Assembly: GCA_022885665.1 (NCBI GenBank)
Contig: JAGQDJ010000198.1
Coordinates: 26,841 to 90,840, forward strand
DNA length: 64,000 nucleotides
Source: Triops longicaudatus
Taxonomy: Eukaryota > Arthropoda > Branchiopoda > Notostraca > Triopsidae
Direction of reading: 5' to 3'
Shown here: piece after piece, positions 12,901-24,984 of the stretch
Layout of the letters: the number at the start of each line of letters is the position of its first letter
Numbering within the stretch: the first letter of the stretch is position 1
Made by a program: the position numbers and the translations under genes
The notes under the pieces: model-generated
What the model was told of the DNA's origin: nothing
Databases searched by the model: none
What the model saw: only the letters and a program-made list of their open reading frames with translations

Positions 12901-15900
12901 TAAGTGTTGATTTATTCCTTTACACATTCGTCCTTTCGTGCGAACAACTTTGTCTTCTCTCAAAACATTTTCTTTCCTTTTTATTTTCCTGGCTGGCTCT
13001 GTGTGTGGATGGGTCTGTAAATGCACCGTCCTTCGTCTATTACTAGAAACCGGACATGGAAGCAGCATTTCTTCTGTCCAATTGTCCTTGGATCGCTGCA
13101 AACAGCTACGACTGGATTTACGTCACGCCAGCGTTGTCTGTACTCTTTTTGAATGTCGTGTTCCTGTTCAAAGTTATGTGGGTAAGTCTACCGTTTTCCC
13201 AGCTTTCAACTATTTTTTCTCTGATTTTGAGTCACCAATATTTATTAAATTTATTGGATTTTCTTGCGACAAGGTTAAATTGAAAAGAATCTGTGTTTCG
13301 TTGATTTATTTCGGGATAATTTATCCCGTGAGACTTTTCTGGCACATTTTCAGTGTCTTGCATTACCAAAAGACAACCGTGACAATTAGAAGCTCGTTTT
13401 TGTCCCTAAACTTCCCACATTGACCTGCTTTTCTGTTACATAAGCGAAAACGTAGTAACAGCCCATTGCCTGCAGGCAAATTCGGTGTTTAAAATTGCCC
13501 AGTGAAATCCGACCCTTTTCCCGTGTTATAGCTTATGGGATTTGGCCGTTAGACGCATCGTGGTCAAGTCGCAAATTGCGGTTCAACAAAATAAAACTAT
13601 ATATAAATATAAATAAGTTTAAAATCTATTAAATATATAAGTATAATATATATAATAAAAAATATAAATATAATAAATATAAAATATATTAAATATAAAT
13701 ATATTTCATATTTTTTCGCATTTTTGTAAATTTACAAAATATGATTACTTCTTAATACCTCTACAACATTTATTTGCAAGTTCATTTGTTATAACTAATT
13801 CATTTATCAAAGTATAAAGCCTCTTTTAGTAGCACTTTCTTGATACCCTGCTGAAAGACAGTAATTTATTTCTTCCGGTCGGCTTAATCCACTGCTTGTT
13901 ATATCGTTTTTCGGGTTTCGTATTCCCGGGGCACAAACTACATCAATATGCAATCGATGCTCGGGCTCACCGAGTATTGATGCTTCCAGGAAGGAAAGGG
14001 TGTAAGGAGAGGTAAAGGGTAGACATACACAACCCTATCTTGACAACAAACCCCAACTACCCTAAAACTACCCTGTACTTATCCCTAAAACCAGGGATTT
14101 CCTTCCAATGGGTGATTTCCTGCCGTCACCAAGCCTTCAATTAATGGATGCCAATCCGTCTGCGTTAATTCCGAAAAACTCAAGGACTATTAGCCTGATT
14201 ACCCCTAAGATGAGCAACACTGCTTAAATAAATAGTTCTCCCGTAAATAGGAACGCCCGAACGTTATAACACTTTTACTAAATATCCAAGTGCCGTAATT
14301 ACTGTTGTAATTTGTTTTCTTTGATATAAACTTGGTATACACCGTCAGACAAAAAAGCAAAACCTTTCAAGGTTAAAATAGTAGATTTATTGAAAATAAA
14401 TAATAAAAAATGTTTTGGTTTACTTTTTTACTTATTTTTATTTCTTATTTATTTTTTCTTGCTACAAAGAGCCTCAGAATTGGCGAATTGTTGCCCTTCT
14501 GGCCAAAGACAAAGTAATATCGAACTTAACCAGTTTTTTAACGCAATTGCGGCGTTTGACGGCCGTTAAAGAACTGCAACGAAGAGCAAGTTTCGAAAAC
14601 AGGAACGTTGCCAAGACCATAAAAATAAACCTAACAAGACAGCGAGTTGAATGATGGAAAAAAATGTGTTTTCCTTGGGCAATTGTACTTGTGTTGGTTG
14701 CCTTTAATGCAAAACAAAACCGTATTCGTGTGTTTCTCCACAGAAACACGGTACAGCTCCAGTTGGGCGGGTTTTGTGTAATTTGAAGTAATATGTGGGT
14801 TTCTGTTTTGTGTTTGTGAGTTCTTCGAACGCGTAGGTGAACGTGCTCAACAACCGGGCAGGTTTTGCAGCAAATGACGGCGTCGTAGGCAGCGCGTTGC
14901 TTTTCTTTGGTAACAGGCAATCTGAATCGAAACTTTGGAGAGATTAAGCCTCTAATACCTCCGAGTTTAGTCAAAAAAAGGAGCTGCATTGTTATAGTTT
15001 TGTTCTCCCGGGCTTTTGTGATGAAGCTCGTGTTCGGTCTACTGGAACAAGATGCTAATCCACTTCCATTTCACCTCATGTCTGGCATAAGCGGGCATCA
15101 TGACATAGTCCTCCTTTTACTAACATTTTTGTTTTTATTTGCCTTGCCTTCCTGTTTACCCTTTGCAGTCTTTTTGTAAAACTAAATCATATTGTGTTGG
15201 GTGCTTACCACGATGTTGCAAGAGTATTGTTTCAAAGCTTGAGCGCAATGGCAACATCGACGCTTTTAATTTCTCTCTTGTACTCAAATGAGAATTGCGA
15301 TATCAAAATCTTCTTGAATTACTGTTAATTAAGTAAACTAATTTGTCTCCCATTCTTTTAAGTTTCATTAGGTTTTGTCAACCCCACTCGTGGGAACTCC
15401 CGACTGGGAAACAATTTTCTTTGTTAACAATGCTAACGCTGACTTATTTGCCGATACTTTGTAGTTATAAATGGAAGTAAAATTCTTTTTGCTTAATTTA
15501 TTGACACGTACATAGAGCGGTACAACGGAAAGTAGCGGAACCCGTTTCTTAGGAAAAACGGCTTAAATTTAGGTTTATTTTCTTGTATAAGCTTTACCCT
15601 TTTTGCGGTGAAACTTTCCGTATAGAATCGTCAACAAATTCACTAGTGCCATCTACCGAAGCCGTGGAAACTGCAAACCCGCATTAGACGCTAATAACTG
15701 CAAGCCTTTCACTTCGACCAACAATGAAAAATCAAGGGGAACCTCAGTGGAGCCTTATGGCACCTTCCAGTGCTTTAGCGTCTAATGGCAGATAATGCAC
15801 TTTGTAGCCGTTAGGGTGTGACTTGGTAAAGCCTCTTAGAGTTGGTCGTATTCATTGTCACATATTTTCTCGTTCAAAAAACGTTTGTAGTTCATTGGTT

Positions 15901-18900
15901 AGATTTTTGTACGGTTTTTCTGCCGTGTCAACTATCCCACTTCCTTTCCATTGTCAGAAAGAATTCAAGATTTTCTTACAAGTATGAGAATTCAAGGTTT
16001 TCACGCAATGATATTTATCCAGCCGTAGATGTATACAAAGCGCTAAACGCCATCTGTCAACAAGAAACTCCCGTAGCGACTGTCACTTTTTGCAGCAACT
16101 GCCCGCTTTGTTTGACTGGCGCTCTTGGCGCGGTTTGACATGTTTTGACACACAAGGTTATCTTGGCTCTTTACAGGCACGAATGGAAGTAGGGAAAATT
16201 GGAAATCATGCCAAGCAGAAATTACAAAAAGTGGAAGTTATGCCAGAGATTCATCAAGCTATTTTTTTTTTCTTTAGACCACGTGGCTGAATTAAAGGAA
16301 TGATGCATTGAAGTCAAAATCGTTATTAACTGACTGCAAGTTTTTCTGGAAGTTTCCATTCTTTAAGAGTTTGTAGTAAAAGGGGGCGTGGGTGGGGTTA
16401 TAAGTGCCCGAACACGTTTTGGGACTCGGGACAGGATCCCTTCCATTTCCGGTGTATCTTCTCTCGCCAGGAGTCGTAGTTGGCAGTGAACAAAGAGCGA
16501 ATAACCCATTAAGGACGGGCCAAAGCTCGATAACTTTCGGATTCATTCTAAATCGCAGTCCAAAAGTACTGTACTCCTGCAATCTGTCGTCACCTTACAG
16601 CGTCGTGTTAGCTAACAAGGAGGGTACGACCCTAAATGAAAGGGCCAACGCACATCACAGTGCGTATCTCTTTTGTGCTGGACGTGGATTTCCCCTTACT
16701 CTCTCTCTTTCGAGTTTACTCGCCTGTTTTCGAAACGAGCAACAAAGCCGTAATGGGGTTACACATACACACACGTGTACGTCCAAAATACGTCCCCCGG
16801 TACGTTTCCTGGGTGTCTTTTGTTTGTCACTGACGTGGAAGCAGTACTGAGCTCCCATTGAGCACACGGACACGTACTGTAGTTTACTATACGTACCGGA
16901 CCATTAAAAGGTCTTCTGGCTGTGTCTTTTGGTTTAAAAAAAAAATCTTTTGAGGGTGATAGTACGAGTTAGAGTAACAACTCTATTATAACTGGAAGCA
17001 TAGAAAAAAAAGAAAGAAAAAAGAAAAATGCGTATCCCAACAATAAGCAACAACAGTTCATTAATGGTACCTCGGTAGCCTACTTCCTAATGTGGTATTG
17101 TTAGTGTAGCATGGATGTTATGGAAGATCTTACCATGTAAGGTGTAATCATAGTATAATCATAAGGATAATTCCGTTTTTACGTAAACAAAATTGGGGAA
17201 TTTGAGCCGAGGAACCGCGTAAGTCGAGGCTTCGGTGAACTAGTATAGAAATTTGCTGTTAAGAATGTCGCGTATAACGAGGCTTGGGAGGATTTCACCT
17301 TTTGTGAGGGGAATTTGTATATTTTCAAGCGATTCTTATGCGAACTAAGCATAGTTAGGAGAGTTTACACGAGTTATGCTGGATTGTTAAGGCTGCGTTT
17401 CCACTGGCTGTGAATTGGAGTTAGCGTGGGAAAACCATTCAAATTCGCAGCAGTCGAAACACAGCTAAGAAAGCTTACGTAAGCTGATATGGTAAAAAAA
17501 TAAGACAATTTGCAATCTCTTCAATTTGTACCTTTACTTCGAGCCATACTTTCTTTTTATTTCCGTTGTTTCCACTGTTTCAACATAAAAGTTCAACAAA
17601 GTTGGCCACGTAAATATCAAACAGAGCACAAAAGTTTAGGCTACATCCCTCCATACGCCCTAAACAAACCCCCCAGAAAGTTTAAACTATCTGCAGAAAT
17701 TGTTTGTAACAGAACTCTTTCCCTGCTGGGACGAAAGGAATAAAAAATATGGAAAAATCTGGAAAGAAAAAAGACCAGAAATTTAATACAATTTTATTTT
17801 TTTCTGATCTACATTTTTGGGATTTTTTCTCTCTTCTGGGCTTTTATTCTTTCTTTGCCTTTTCGTGTCTTATACCTTCCTCTTCAATGTTCAATAGGTC
17901 CTAATTACCAAACTGAGGTCAGCCAATTCGGTCGAAACTCAACAATACCGCAAAGGCAGCAAAGCCCTACTGGTATTGATTCCTTTGTTGGGGCTTACTT
18001 ACGTCCTAGTCATTGCGGGACCGACTCAAGGAGTTCTAGCCGTCATTTTTTCTCAACTACGCGCCTTTCTTCTCTCCATACAAGTATGTAGACACTTTCC
18101 TACTGCAATGTCTATGTAATATTTCCTCCATTACGACCTATTGGTCTTTTTTATTACATTGCTTTCAATCTTTTCTCGTTTATTCGTTTTTCTAATTTTT
18201 CGCCTATTTTTGTTATCTTTTATTACACTATTCACTTTCTTTTATTATATTTTATTTAATTATTTATTATTTTTTATTATTATTATTTACGTTTTTTGCG
18301 TGAAAAATACTTTCTCTTTTTATGTAAATTATGTTTATCCGCAAGTCATAGTATTTTTTCTCATTTTTAAAATTCTTCGGATACCTTTGTTTTGGATGGA
18401 TTGATTTATCGACTATTTGGTGGCGAAACTTTCCACCTTCCCAACTTGTAGTGCTTCACTGGTATTCATTTTTTGTGTCTGGACTCTTGCAGGGCTTTAC
18501 TGTAGCGCTTTTTTATTGCTTCCTCAACACGGAAGTACGCAACACAGTATTGCACCACTGGGAACGGTGGCAAGAAGCAAGAAGTTTGGGAAATAGTCAT
18601 CCTCATCCAGGTCGTGACGGGTCACCACGGACCAGGTTAGTAACTTGACACCCCTACTGTCACACATTTTCAAAAGCAACACACAATTACCAAATCATAA
18701 GCTTTAACACTGCTTGTACACTGTATTAAGCCTTAAACCGTGTTAAAATTTAGTTAACGCTTAGGATTGCAACTTTTCGAAGCAAAAGTTAAAATTCAAC
18801 TTAGCTGAAATTTATGAATTAGTTAACAAAATGGTTCACAATTAATAAATTCTGAACCATTAATGAATTAGTTATGAATAATTAGACAGAATTTCCTTTA

Positions 18901-21808
18901 CAAATTTAAAACCTATTTTTTATTTTTATTTATTTATTTATTTTATTTATTTATTTTATTTTTTTATTTTATTTTTATTTTTTTATTATTTTTTTTATTT
19001 TGGTCTTAACCTAATTTTTGAGTTTTTCTTTAAACGTCTGTGTGAACGTGGTTAGAAACGTAAGGTTAGATGTGGCTAACAGGGATGCAGCGCGTATTAA
19101 GCGCTGAAGAGTTCTTTTTGAGATTCTTGGTGCAAATAAAGGGTCTCTCTTAATAGATCGTGAATAAAAGATTCTATGGGGAATCAGGTCAGGCATTTTA
19201 TGACTTTCGCACTCGTGGGGAGCAAGGAAGAAATTAGAAGAAAAAAAAGGAGGGCTGGGTTGGCTTTCATTAGGTTCGACAAGAGCTCTAGGACATCGGC
19301 AGTACTTAATGCCAAGTGTTCTTGGGTTGTATCGTTAATATTCAGCCTTTTACGATGTGCCAGGATTTCTTTTCATTAAGAACGACACGCGTGATGGGCA
19401 AAAGACATGAGAAAAGGGGAAAAAAAGGTCACAGAATCGAAGAAATGTGAGAGAAATTAATAGTCCTTGCTTACATTACTGCGAGTATCAGAAAGGCTTG
19501 GCAGTAATGCGCATAATTACTATCAAAGGAATTAGTCCCTAACGCATTTTTTTCCATAATTTTCTACAGTTGACGCTTGTTAGTTTTTGGTTTAACTTGG
19601 TAAATTTCCGCTGCAATTTCTTCGAGTTGGAAGAAATTCTGGCAGTAAATTGCTAAATTTCGAAATATTTCTTCAGTTATATTGAACTCGAATTCAGTTT
19701 GAATTCTTATATTGAATTCAGTTTGAATCACGCCTCGTTTTAGAAATAGTGTCCAGTATAGGCTGTCAGAAATACTTAGTAGTAATAAAAATCTTCCAGG
19801 ACTCAGTACTAGTAAATATCCTGTATGTATTCATCCAGTATCTTCGATTAAATGGTATTTTTAGTGCCAACCAAAAGAAATTGCTTGTACGAATTTTACT
19901 GTCTGCAGTCAAGTACTGCGCGTTTATTTCTGCGTTGGCAAGCTTAATAGAAAACGTGACGGCTTTTCACTACAAGATTCATTTCCGCTGTGCGTAGATT
20001 TCTGAACGTTACCGACTACTGGAGCCTGACCTCATTTTTCTATTTGTTCAATATTCCTTGATTTTCTCCTGAAGGAAGCCACGTCACTGCAGCAACTTTA
20101 CTAACGTAGTTTTTGGTAATTGAAAATAATTAAACCGCGTTGCCCAATTTGAGGGAAAAAATTGCTGACGCTACCGTGGAAACTAGTCAAAAATTGAAAT
20201 TGCGTAAAACAATTACTGGCGTTCTTATCGGGAAAGAAATGTCCCGGCAGAAATTCCTTGACTTCATTTCCTTCGCGCAATATCGTAACTATTAATCCAT
20301 TTTTCGTTCTAAACCATTTAAACAACCTTAACGTGCTTCTTGTTTTACACACTGGCCGGATAAGAGAGCTAGAAGAAATTCTACTGGCAAATTACTTCGT
20401 GGTCCAAGAAATTTTTCTAATAACGAGACTAAATGTAGCAAAAATGAACTAAAAATTTCTTTGACGTATGCAATTCTAACCTACGTTGAATTACACAAAC
20501 ACCAATTGAGTTAGCACATCACTGAAACAATAGAAACTAGAGTTAGCTAACACTTGTTATATTTCCGTGCTAATAAGTCTTATCTTAGGTTTTTAAAAAA
20601 AAAACACGAAAAAAAACGAGTTAGTCACAATTTTTTGCAAACTCGTGTTATTCTAACTCGTGTTAAGGTAATAATAGAAATATACATCAAGTGACTATTT
20701 TTACGATCTCCTGAAGCACAGCCAAAGCTCTTCCCTTGTAAGAAGGGTGTATTCTCCCCATATTACTGCCGACCCTTGTCTCCGTTGACCCTTAATGTAT
20801 ACGGAATCACCCTAATCTCAAGTACATAAATGTACCCATTAACCTATGAAGAGTTCCTATACGCGGGACCAATAAACCCTCCCGGGCTTGTGATTCTTAA
20901 TTTACGCTTCACCCGTCATAATTCCCACCAACGCTTCAGGGGGTTCACCCCCCACCCCAATCAAACTTGAACTCTAGTTGCTACCCTGCGTGTTTCCTGT
21001 CGTTTCCGTGCTGCACGTAGTGCATCTACGGTGTTGGAAAACTGATCGATGATTATCCCATATAGCGTATTATGCCTTTACCTAAAAAAAAATGACCTGC
21101 TAAAAGCTAAAAATAGGTCCAGGGCTTCTATTTATCGAACCACTATCGATAAATAAAACGAACTTTTCCCTGCGTCCCGAAGCTCCAGCGTTGACTCTCA
21201 TACAATGGTTAACAACGTGATAAACGACTCCCTTATGTATTTGCCCTTTAAGTGACGGCGCCTAGCGGCTGAAAAATGGCGGGACTTTCTTTGTCCCCGA
21301 GGCCTTGGCGGGGTAGGGCGTGGCATTGTGGCCTAAACGTAACTTATAACTATTTCAGCATGACACTGACCTCGCTTTGGTAACTGCCACAAAAAGAATT
21401 TTATTCTGCCATGTTAAGCATGTGATGATGCCATTTTGCGTCCTCTGTGAACTCATGTAGTCTGTGTTATTCTTGGAGAGCTTTTTAGGGGAGTGTAGGT
21501 GGATCTAAATGGTGGTTGTTTGAACGTGAAAGAAGAGTTGGTTTACTTTTTGTGTATTTTTTCTTTTTTATTATAGATCCTTTTCGAGTCGAAGTCGCAA
21601 ACGAGACACATCGTTCAGCGAAGTTACGACCGTTACGACGTACCCTGTCTCGGGAGGAAATGGGAACGGATATACAGCGCTGCAACCACCGCCAGCCATC
21701 CGATTATCGAATGGAAATACAGCCACCACTGCAGTCGTCGTGGCTGCAAATACACGCGCCAGTAATGACAGTACCTCGGCGTTACTCGTCAAGGAAAATC
21801 AGGTCTAA
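6968..21808 (+). CDS. Class B GPCR, DH44/CRF-like diuretic hormone receptor (5' exons not found)
   Basis: Nine phase-consistent exons: 6968-7175, 11300-11393, 11626-11719, 12357-12437, 12823-12899, 13047-13181, 17898-18083, 18493-18635, 21577-21808 (stop TAA). They encode about 416 residues: the end of the hormone-binding ectodomain (NATRQCLDSGIWSNYSNYESC), all seven transmembrane helices and a long tail. Diagnostic stretches are DLRCLRNIIHTHLFITYI (TM2), HYFHLTNFFWMFVEG (TM3), the ECL2 motif CPW with its Cys partner before TM3, VLITKLRSANSVETQQYRK (ICL3) and FYCFLNTEVRN (TM7/helix 8). In the family, these receptors bind CRF-like DH44 peptides at the plasma membrane and signal through Gs and cAMP in fluid balance and feeding. 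The tail is Ser/Thr-rich (RSRKRDTSFSEVTTVTTYPV), which suggests phosphorylation-dependent regulation. The signal peptide and the first ectodomain exons are not visible upstream. A PDF- or calcitonin-type receptor is less likely from the TM3-TM5 sequence. Confidence 0.93.
7365..7495. repeat. A-rich tandem repeat, about 22-23 bp unit
   Basis: At least four imperfect copies of a unit resembling AATAAATTAAATGAATTAAA decay into shorter A/T units at the 3' end. It lies in the first recognised receptor intron. Confidence 0.75.
9127..9170. repeat. Perfect 20-bp inverted repeat with 4-base loop
   Basis: The left arm 9127-9146 (TAAAAATAAATAATATACAA) is exactly complementary to the right arm 9151-9170. 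The loop is GCCT at 9147-9150. The stem is nearly all A/T. It is intronic to the receptor gene. Confidence 0.9.
10423..10510. mobile_element. Pogo/Tc1-like repeat remnant, copy A
   Basis: Shares with 17186-17290 the ordered words AACAAAATTGGG, AGGAAC(C)GCGTAAGTCGAGG and CGCGTATAACGAGG. In known pogo/Tigger-type elements, terminal repeats carry closely similar 'TCGTTATACGCG' and 'CGCGTAAGTCGAGG' words. No transposase is visible, so this is a short non-autonomous or decayed fragment. Confidence 0.5.
11720..12356. other. Receptor intron containing T-rich repeats
   Basis: Intron between the TM3 and TM4 exons, with a GTAAGT donor and a TTTTGCAG acceptor. The flanking exons join G|GG to give Gly in VEGFYLYML. 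Most of its 3' half is the T-rich minisatellite listed separately, which runs directly into the polypyrimidine tract of the acceptor. Confidence 0.85.
11930..12345. repeat. T-rich degenerate minisatellite
   Basis: About 400 bases of imperfect units resembling TTATTTTATTTCATTCATTTC, almost free of G. It lies inside the intron before the TM4 exon and ends close to the acceptor at 12356. Confidence 0.8.
13590..13705. repeat. ATATAAATA low-complexity tract
   Basis: About 115 bases of A/T only, with recurring ATATAAATATAAATA and AATATATTAAATATA units. Confidence 0.75.
17186..17290. mobile_element. Pogo/Tc1-like repeat remnant, copy B
   Basis: Second copy of the sequence seen at 10423-10510. AACAAAATTGGGG, GGAACCGCGTAAGTCGAGGC and GTCGCGTATAACGAGGC occur in the same order and similar spacing. 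This copy keeps more of the consensus (CCGCG instead of CGCG). No coding sequence is present. Confidence 0.5.
18914..19003. repeat. TTTA/TTTTA microsatellite
   Basis: About 90 bases of TTTA and TTTTA units in the last receptor intron. Confidence 0.85.
19678..19728. repeat. Two-copy direct repeat
   Basis: TATATTGAA followed by AATTCAGTTTGAAT occurs twice in succession, the first copy with a small insertion (CTCG). It looks like a local tandem duplication. Confidence 0.7.
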
Positions 21809-24800
21809 ATAACCAAAAAGACGCCAGCTAAACATCATAGTTTGCCATCTTACGGAAAAAGTGGAAATGCTTGAAATAAATTCAACGTTGCTCGGTAGAT
21901 GGCAGAGCTGAGCTTCAAAAACAAGAAGCAAGAAAATGCAGAAAAAAATGTGGAAATATAAGAAGTGAAACAGAACATTTTGACCAAAAATTTTATATTT
22001 TGCCTCCAGTAGTTGACATGTATGGGTTTCATACTACTGCCGCTAGATGGTAGTAACTTAGGTCGCAAACTCCCTCGCTTTTGGATTTACTCGTCATTGT
22101 TACATGAACGTTTTTAACTTACTATATTTTCACGATTATCATAGCTCAAAATGATACGTCAATTCCTGTTATATTTTTTTCGAGTTTTGTTTTCTCAGAG
22201 AATAAAAAACGATAGGTTGTGACTGCGGATGGTGAAAAAGTTTAACTACAAAGAGTAAAGTTCGTAAGATTAAAAATATATAAAGCTCGTTAAAGCGTTG
22301 ACAAGTCAGTCAAACTCCCAGTACTCTCCATTGATTGGAGAACTTTTTGCCTCTTTCTTTTCCTGTACTTGATAAAAAAACTGATTTTTGCGTTGTTACA
22401 AACCGAAAACGCTGCAAACTACTTTCTTTTAAGTTTAGTCTTCCATTCCCGTACTTCTTTTGTGAAAATAATGATTAATCTGACACAGAACCTTGTTAGA
22501 CCAAAGAAACTTTTACCCCAAAATGGGTAAAATATAAAATGGGTAAAAATGTTTCCTTGATAAATTTTATAAAATATTTAAGAAAAAAGCTGAGCTGCTT
22601 GGGGGAATCTACGCTTTCATGATGTTTGCCATTGTATCCAACGTGCATTTTGGAGGAACAAGAACAATTGTGTAAGTGTATATCCTGCACATAAACTGTT
22701 CGTGTTGTGGTCAATATAAAAAACTCCCCGATTTCACTTAGCCAATGTGTATTACCGTACGCAAAAACTTGTATCATTTCCTGTAAAAGTTCTTCGAAAT
22801 GCGTACACATCCGTTGCAAAAAGAACAAACCTTTTTATTTAGTTACTATCACGAATTTGCTGCTACACGATTCAACATCACACTTTTCTTAAATAATAAA
22901 AAATATAATAGTAACTCAGGCAGGAAAAGACCATGTAACATTGAAATACGAAATCCTGCTAATCCATTATTTATCTTTCAAAATTGTGTCACGCAATCGT
23001 TACAAGAATACCCCTAGTAGCACTCACCCTTCCACTAGCATAACTAGCGGCAAAACTGGGAAACCTTTTTAGGAATAAGCTTATATTTCTATCACAGCCC
23101 CGTCGCCATTTTCCAGTCTCAATAGCTTTCTGAATGAAAAATTTGCACTAGCGAGTTTTAGAATAAGTAGGTAAATTCTCATAGTACGATTATTGAAAAA
23201 ATACACGACTATTTATGCGAAAACAGGGTTAAATTAACACACAGCCTACCATTACAGATTTCCAAGTTTGATTTGGTTCCGAGCCCTCTAGCGTAGAAAT
23301 TTTAAATATTTAATAGCTCAACATAAAATAACAGAGTTAATAAGAGGTAAAGGTATAAGTGCAAAGTAAACGCAAAAAAAAAAAAAAAAAAAAAAAAGAA
23401 ACTATGATTTATAGGACTTGAGTGGGAAATTTGTTTCCTTTGAGTTCCAAAATGTATGTTCAATTAGTTTCGGTCTCACGGAAAGCAAAGCCTTTCTTGA
23501 GTTCATGAATAGCTAAAATGAGTACAAAGGCTTGTTGCAAATACTAGGCTAGAATTTCATCCCGGATTAACGAGGACCAATTCTATCAGCGATGGACTAA
23601 CGTGCTTTTCATGATCCTATCATACAAGTTTGACTAACAAACTTCTGACAAGGCCCACAGCCAAGTTTTGCCTTTGACGTCGTAAGTCAGAAAATAGACT
23701 TATTAGTTGTTCCCAAGGGCTGTTGTAGGAAATGGCACGACAATGGAGCAAGAAAATGATGGAGAGGGAGGAACATTTAAGGAAACACGCGAGTAAACAC
23801 AGAAATAAGAACGATTGTCCTCTTTTGAGAAAGCGTCACTCCCATTACTCCCTCTGTCTCTCTGTGTAAACCCTACATGCCACACCCAACTTCAGTACAC
23901 GCCCGAATTTATGAATCCTTACTTGTCACGTGGAAAACAAATGCCTTTTAATAATAACCTTTACTGCACTTCGAGTACGTAATAGTTATTGCTAACAAGT
24001 AACTTCTTTTCGTACGACGATTTGTCGCTAGGATACTATCACTCATACAGTAGGACCAGGAGATATTTATGAAAACTTACAATTCGAATGCAAATGGAAA
24101 AGTAAAATCGTTGTAACACTGTATCAATGTTAAAATCCGTTTTACTTTTTTTGCCATTTGCGCAATACAACGTGTGGTCAAAAATGCATCCGTCCAAAGC
24201 GTCCCTTTGCGTCAGTTTTTATTTACATTTTCAGTAAATACGGTCCTTATCATGAGCTTCGAGTGGATTGTTGTGTGGCTTAAGCTTAACAAAGTCCAGT
24301 TTTATACGATTTTCGAGTATCTGTAGTAAACGGGACAAGTTTTTGTCATTCCACATGTTCTAATAACGTTGCCAAAATTTGTAAGGGAAGAGAAGAAATC
24401 GCAAACTCGAAAAACTTCTATATTTTACGTACCTTGAACAATTTCCTTGACAGGAATCGAATTTGTCCCACAATTCTTCGCAAGATTTACGACCACGTTC
24501 CTTACATTCTGTCAAACACTTACATTACTGTCAAATTCTTTCTACGGATCTGCACTCCTTTTTGGGCTAAATTTCTTCCCCGCCATCGTATCTTCCTCTA
24601 CTGCCAAGTTTCCTTGACGCATTCGAAAAGCTTTCAAGATGATAAAATACAGACGAAAACTTTCCTCTTTTTTTTTCCTTAATCCACATTTTTGGCAAAT
24701 ATATGGTGCAATTCTTCAAGGACATGTATTGGCCTTTGGTCAAAAAATTGCTTTAAAAAGCTTGTATAAGGAATGTGTTGCATTATATGGAACAGCAGTC

Positions 24801-24984
24801 TGCCAAAGTCTCCTGAGAACAAAGTATGTAAACAATTGGCTTGATTCAAATCCTTTTCGTGACTATGACTAGAACACTAAGCCAGATCTAAGCTCGGCAA
24901 CACGATACAATGTTCTGTAGATAAAAAACGAAAATACAATAAAAGGCAACCAACATCGAGATTCAATGCGCGTTGTTTGCATAA
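21809..24984. other. Intergenic region between convergent receptor and AGTRAP genes
   Basis: About 3.2 kb between the receptor stop codon and the AGTRAP stop codon. It is AT-rich and contains a 24-base poly-A run. The longest frame is 110 codons on the minus strand (22496-22828), with no recognisable domain. I see no RNA gene or exon I can support. Confidence 0.65.
23374..23397 (+). repeat. Poly-A run of 24 bases
   Basis: Uninterrupted A tract in the receptor/AGTRAP intergenic region. It could be a retroposon tail remnant, but no preceding retroposon body or target-site duplication was recognised. Confidence 0.9.

Larger units (their letters stand above)
13182..17897. other. Receptor intron, 4.7 kb
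   Basis: Bounded by GTAAGT after the TM5 exon and TCAATAG before the ICL3 exon. It contains an ATATAAATA-rich tract, a pogo/Tc1-like repeat copy, and moderately GC-rich patches near 14500-15000 and 16300-16870. The patches have long open frames on both strands (the longest is a 171-codon minus frame) but no recognisable protein. I see no nested gene that I can support. Confidence 0.75.
18636..21576. other. Last receptor intron, 2.9 kb
   Basis: Donor GTTAGT and acceptor TTATTATAG; joining AG|A gives Arg at the start of the C-tail exon. It holds a TTTAT microsatellite, a short direct duplication at 19678-19728 and repeated 'aactcgtgtta/gagttag' words near 20500-20670. A 9-bp perfect inverted repeat built on ATTTATCGA lies at 21130-21154. 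No gene is seen. Confidence 0.75.

Noticed and set aside
14474..14989. 171-codon open frame on the minus strand inside a receptor intron
   Set aside because: The longest frame in the intron, but no recognisable domain, no splice sites giving a larger product, and long frames also occur on the opposite strand. Treated as chance in a locally less AT-rich patch.
16404..16850. 148-codon + strand frame overlapping minus-strand frames
   Set aside because: No domain. It sits in a GC-richer patch with open frames on both strands and contains simple CA-type sequence.
22496..22828. 110-codon minus frame between the receptor and AGTRAP
   Set aside because: No domain, AT-driven composition and no splice context.
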